Origin: JAGIBJ01 sp032119795
Lineage (GTDB): Bacteria; Actinomycetota; Thermoleophilia; Solirubrobacterales; Solirubrobacteraceae
Length of the DNA stretch: 64,000 bases
Direction: 5' to 3'
Assembly: GCA_032119795.1 (NCBI GenBank)
Contig: JAUMFO010000003.1
Location: forward strand, 1 to 64,000
Below, piece by piece: positions 61,519 through 64,000 of the stretch (position 1 is its first letter; the number at the start of each line of letters is the position of its first letter). The translations under genes and the position numbers were made by a program. The notes below the pieces were generated by a model. It was not told the origin of the DNA, did not search any database, and was given only the letters and a program-made list of their open reading frames with translations.

Positions 61519-62604
61519 GTGAACTCGCCGGTTACCAGCGCTGCGCAGCGGTCGCTCCCGGACCCAGCCACGGCGCGCGAATGGCTCCAGACGATGCAGC
61601 TCCTGCGGCGCTTCGACGAGCGCGCCGGTGAGCTCTACGGCGCCGGCCAGATCGGCGGCTTCCTGCACCTCGCGATCGGCGAGGAAGCGGCCATCGTTGG
61701 CGCCACTCGCGCCCTCGAGGATCGCGACTGGCTCCTGACCACCTTCCGTGCCCACGCCCACGCCCTGGCTCGCGGGAGTGAGCCGGCGCGCGTGATGGCC
61801 GAGCTCTTTGGCCGAGTCGGCGGGCTCTGCCACGGCCGCGCCGGCGCCATGCACCTGACGGACGTCGAACGGCGGTTCCTCGGGGGCTTCGGCATGGTGG
61901 GTGGGCACCTGCCGATCGCAGCTGGCGCCGCCCTCGCCTCGACCTACCAAGGCCGGGCCGAGGTCACGATGGCGATCCTCGGCGACGGCGCCTCCGGGAA
62001 CGGCGTGTTCGGGGAATCGCTTGGGCTGGCCGCGAAGTGGAACCTGCCGGTCGTCCTCGTCATCGTTCGCGCCCTCGGCGGCTATGCGACCGAAGGTGAT
62101 GCCGCCGCGGCGAGCGCCGATCTCCAGCGTCAGGTCGAGGGGCTCGGCGTCAAAGCGCTCACGTGCAACGGGATGGATGTCGTCGACACGCAGGCCGTCT
62201 GTGCCGACGCCGTCCGTATCGCTCGCACGGAGCGCCGGCCGGTCCTCGTGCAGGCGCCGACGCTCCGTGCACCAACTCCGTCGCCAACCGCTCCGCGGGC
62301 CGCGGGCGACCGCGAGCAGATCGCCGCCTGGAAGGCCAGGGATCCGCTCGCGCTCTTCGGCGATCGTCTGGTGGAGGTCGGCCTGGTCGAGAGTGCCGAT
62401 CGTGCGCGACTGCAGATGCAGGTTGGCGCCGTGATCGAGCAGGCCGTCAGCTTCGCTGGCCGCTCGCCACACCCTGAGCCGGAGGCGCTCTACGAGCATG
62501 TCTTGGCCCCAGGTGGCTCCGGCGAGGCCTGGCGAGGATTCGACCTGCGCGGCACCTCCCGGCGCGCCGAGGCTGGCCCGCACCCGCGCGAGGCGTCGAA
62601 GTGA
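61519..62604 (+). CDS. 2-oxoacid dehydrogenase E1 alpha-like, divergent cofactor site
   Basis: 361 residues with the E1 alpha fold signature: MQLLRRFDERAGELYGAGQIGGFLHLAIGEEA, FRAHAHALARG, GRAGAMHL and GGFGMVGGHLPIAAGAALA. The thiamine/Mg motif begins normally (GDG at 155-157) but the NN that usually ends it is replaced by RAL (184-186). The later loop, normally YR-x2-GHS, reads TLRAPTPS. So a Mg ligand and a conserved His are missing. It overlaps E1 beta as GTGA and is followed by E2. It could be pyruvate, branched-chain or acetoin type, or a diverged relative. Confidence 0.8.
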   Translation: MNSPVTSAAQRSLPDPATAREWLQTMQLLRRFDERAGELYGAGQIGGFLHLAIGEEAAIVGATRALEDRDWLLTTFRAHAHALARGSEPARVMAELFGRVGGLCHGRAGAMHLTDVERRFLGGFGMVGGHLPIAAGAALASTYQGRAEVTMAILGDGASGNGVFGESLGLAAKWNLPVVLVIVRALGGYATEGDAAAASADLQRQVEGLGVKALTCNGMDVVDTQAVCADAVRIARTERRPVLVQAPTLRAPTPSPTAPRAAGDREQIAAWKARDPLALFGDRLVEVGLVESADRARLQMQVGAVIEQAVSFAGRSPHPEPEALYEHVLAPGGSGEAWRGFDLRGTSRRAEAGPHPREASK

Positions 62605-63584
62605 GTCGCACGCTGACGTACCGCGAGGCGCTCAACGACGCGCTGCGCGAGGAACTCGACCGCGACCAACGCGTGCTGCTCCTCGGGGAAGACATCGGCG
62701 CGTTTGACGGCGCCTTCCGCGTGACGAAGGGCCTGCTCGCCGACTATGGCGAGGAGCGGGTGCGAGACACGCCGAGCGCGCCAGGCACGATCGTCGGCAT
62801 GGGCGTCGGCGCTGCGATCGTTGGGCTGCGACCGGTCGTGGAACTCATGACGATCACGGCGGCGCTGCGGGCGCTCGACCAGATTGCCGTCAGCGCCGCG
62901 CAGGCGCGCTTTCAATCCGGCGGGCAACTCAGCGTGCCGCTCGTGTTGCGTGCGCCCCAAGGCGGCGGCCACCAGCTCGGGCCCACGCATTCCCACAGCC
63001 TGGAGGCGATGCTGTTGGCGATCCCTGGGCTGCTCGTCGCGACGCCGTCGACGCCGGCAGACGCCAAAGGCCTGCTGAAGTCGGCGATCCGCAGCGACGA
63101 CCCCGTCTTCGTGATCGAGCACGAATCGCTCTACGGCACCAAGGGCGAGATCCCCGAAGGTGAGCACCTCGTGCCGTTCGGCGAAGCCGTTGTGCGTCGC
63201 CCCGGCCGCGACCTCACCATCCTCGGCATCTCCCGCGGCGCGCTCACGGCCCTCGACGCCGCCGACGTACTCGAGCGCGAACACGGCGTCTCGGCGGAGG
63301 TCGTCGATCCGCGCACGCTGCGCCCACTCGATCTGCCGACGATCCTTGAATCCGTCAAACGGACCAACCGTCTGCTGATCGTCGAAGAGGGTTGGCCGCA
63401 GGGTGGCGTCGGCGCCACGATCGCCGCGCTCGTGCTGGAGCAGGCCTTCGATTTCCTCGACGGGCCGGTGCTTCGTGTGGCAGGCGCTGAGGCCCCGGTG
63501 GGCTACAGCCGCGTCCTCGAACGCGCCGCGCAGGCGAGCTCCCGCGAGGTGGCACAGGCCGCTCTGACGGCGCTGGGCCGCTGA
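62601..63584 (+). CDS. 2-oxoacid dehydrogenase E1 beta-like, conserved Glu lost
   Basis: 327 residues of E1 beta/transketolase C-terminal type: TYREALNDALREELDRD, GEDIGAFDGAFRVTKGL, SGGQLSVPLVLRAPQGGG, HSHSLEAMLLAIPGLLVATPSTPADAKGLL and LIVEEGWPQGGVG. In characterised E1 beta the DTPIxE segment carries the Glu that activates thiamine; here it is DTPSAPGTIVG, with Pro61 at that place. It is translationally coupled to E1 alpha, and E2 follows after 70 bases. An E1 heterotetramer is expected to form, but the cofactor chemistry is in doubt. Confidence 0.82.
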   Translation: MSRTLTYREALNDALREELDRDQRVLLLGEDIGAFDGAFRVTKGLLADYGEERVRDTPSAPGTIVGMGVGAAIVGLRPVVELMTITAALRALDQIAVSAAQARFQSGGQLSVPLVLRAPQGGGHQLGPTHSHSLEAMLLAIPGLLVATPSTPADAKGLLKSAIRSDDPVFVIEHESLYGTKGEIPEGEHLVPFGEAVVRRPGRDLTILGISRGALTALDAADVLEREHGVSAEVVDPRTLRPLDLPTILESVKRTNRLLIVEEGWPQGGVGATIAALVLEQAFDFLDGPVLRVAGAEAPVGYSRVLERAAQASSREVAQAALTALGR

Positions 63585-63654
63585 GCAGCGATGAGAGAAT
63601 CCCTGCACAGCTGCTGACAGGGGTTCGCTCCGCGGCACCCTGAAGGTAAGGTCC

Positions 63655-64000
63655 ATGGCCGTGGCCGTGGAACTCGTCATGCCCCGGCTCTCGGAGTCGA
63701 TGGAAGAGGGCACCATCGTCAGCTGGCTTGTCGCCGACGGCGCGCCCGTTGCGCGCGGCCAGGAGATCGCCGAGATCGAGACCGATAAGGCGACGCTTCC
63801 GTACGAAGCTCCGGAGAGCGGCGTGCTGCGCATCCTCGTTCCGGACGGCACCACGCTGCCGCTTGGCTCGCCGATCGGGCTGATCGACGATCTGGCCGCG
63901 ATCCCCGGCCAAGCTCACCCCGCCGTCGATGATGATCCGCCGACGGAGAGCTTTGAGGTTCACCCGGCGGGCGCCGGCGAGGCGACCCAGGCCTGGAGCC
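63655..64000 (+). CDS. Dihydrolipoamide acyltransferase E2, N-terminal part
   Basis: Runs off the window; about 115 residues seen. Lipoyl domain with ELVMPRLSESMEEGTIVSWLV and the lipoylation site Lys45 in EIETDKATLPYE, then a Pro/Asp/Glu-rich linker. It transfers the acyl group made by E1 to CoA. The ATG at 63655 has AAGGTAAGG upstream; GTG at 63661, 8 bases after TAAGGT, is an alternative. The 70-base gap from E1 beta holds a near-perfect hairpin (AATCCCTG/CAGGGGTT, about 63613-63643). E3 may come from 12640-14013. Confidence 0.9.
   Translation, partial: MAVAVELVMPRLSESMEEGTIVSWLVADGAPVARGQEIAEIETDKATLPYEAPESGVLRILVPDGTTLPLGSPIGLIDDLAAIPGQAHPAVDDDPPTESFEVHPAGAGEATQAWS

Overview
The window is high-GC DNA of an actinobacterial type. 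The evidence is GC-rich codon use, leaderless promoters of the TANNNT kind, large secreted RHS proteins, and a Nit1C-type nitrilase cluster with the mycobacterial kind of fused acetyltransferase/AIR synthase protein. A deep-branching actinobacterium such as Thermoleophilia (Solirubrobacterales) is my best guess, but that is inference.

Layout. 1-856 is non-coding repeat island 1. 857-14013 holds a SnoaL-like protein, thiG-thiS, three secreted proteins (one pairs an HExxH peptidase motif with a von Willebrand D-type domain, one is a serine lipase), thiO, a thiE gene fused to a four-helix membrane domain, and dihydrolipoyl dehydrogenase. 14375-16977 holds a thioesterase, an HxlR regulator and a PAS histidine kinase. 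17188-23775 is a 2195-residue RHS/YD-repeat protein. 23823-24762 holds a tautomerase and a VapBC-type toxin-antitoxin pair. 24763-30073 holds two paralogous double-GGDEF membrane diguanylate cyclases and a NarL-type response regulator.

30281-41063 is an RHS polymorphic-toxin locus on the minus strand. It has a 2677-residue secreted RHS protein, then small downstream genes, an orphan RHS C-terminal cassette with a translationally coupled DUF4279-like gene, and two RHS fragments left by recombination. 41335-44670 holds an ECF sigma factor with a coupled membrane partner and an MFS exporter.

44929-50732 is a plus-strand Nit1C-type operon: a Sll0783/MSMEG_0572-family protein, a radical SAM protein, a GNAT-AIR synthase fusion, a nitrilase, and a NitG-like domain fused to a flavin oxidoreductase. 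A hairpin able to cover the first Shine-Dalgarno sequence lies just upstream. 51361-57318 holds SHOCT and DUF6325-type genes, a RibD/DHFR-like reductase, a CHASE-PAS-GGDEF protein and a phosphate-transport set (DUF47, Pit, small membrane protein). Repeat islands 2 (50733-51360) and 3 (57319-58296) flank this block as inverted copies of one composite element. 58297-64000 holds a kappa-GST/DsbA-like protein, a third double-GGDEF protein, and a 2-oxoacid dehydrogenase operon (E1 alpha, E1 beta, start of E2). Its E1 subunits lack several thiamine-diphosphate and Mg-binding residues.

Themes. Seven GGDEF domains sit on four proteins and no EAL domain is visible. At least eight genes have a TANNNT box exactly 7 nt before the start codon, which indicates leaderless transcripts. 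Three islands built from nested palindromes, plus a separate REP-like hairpin family, are the least explained structures.
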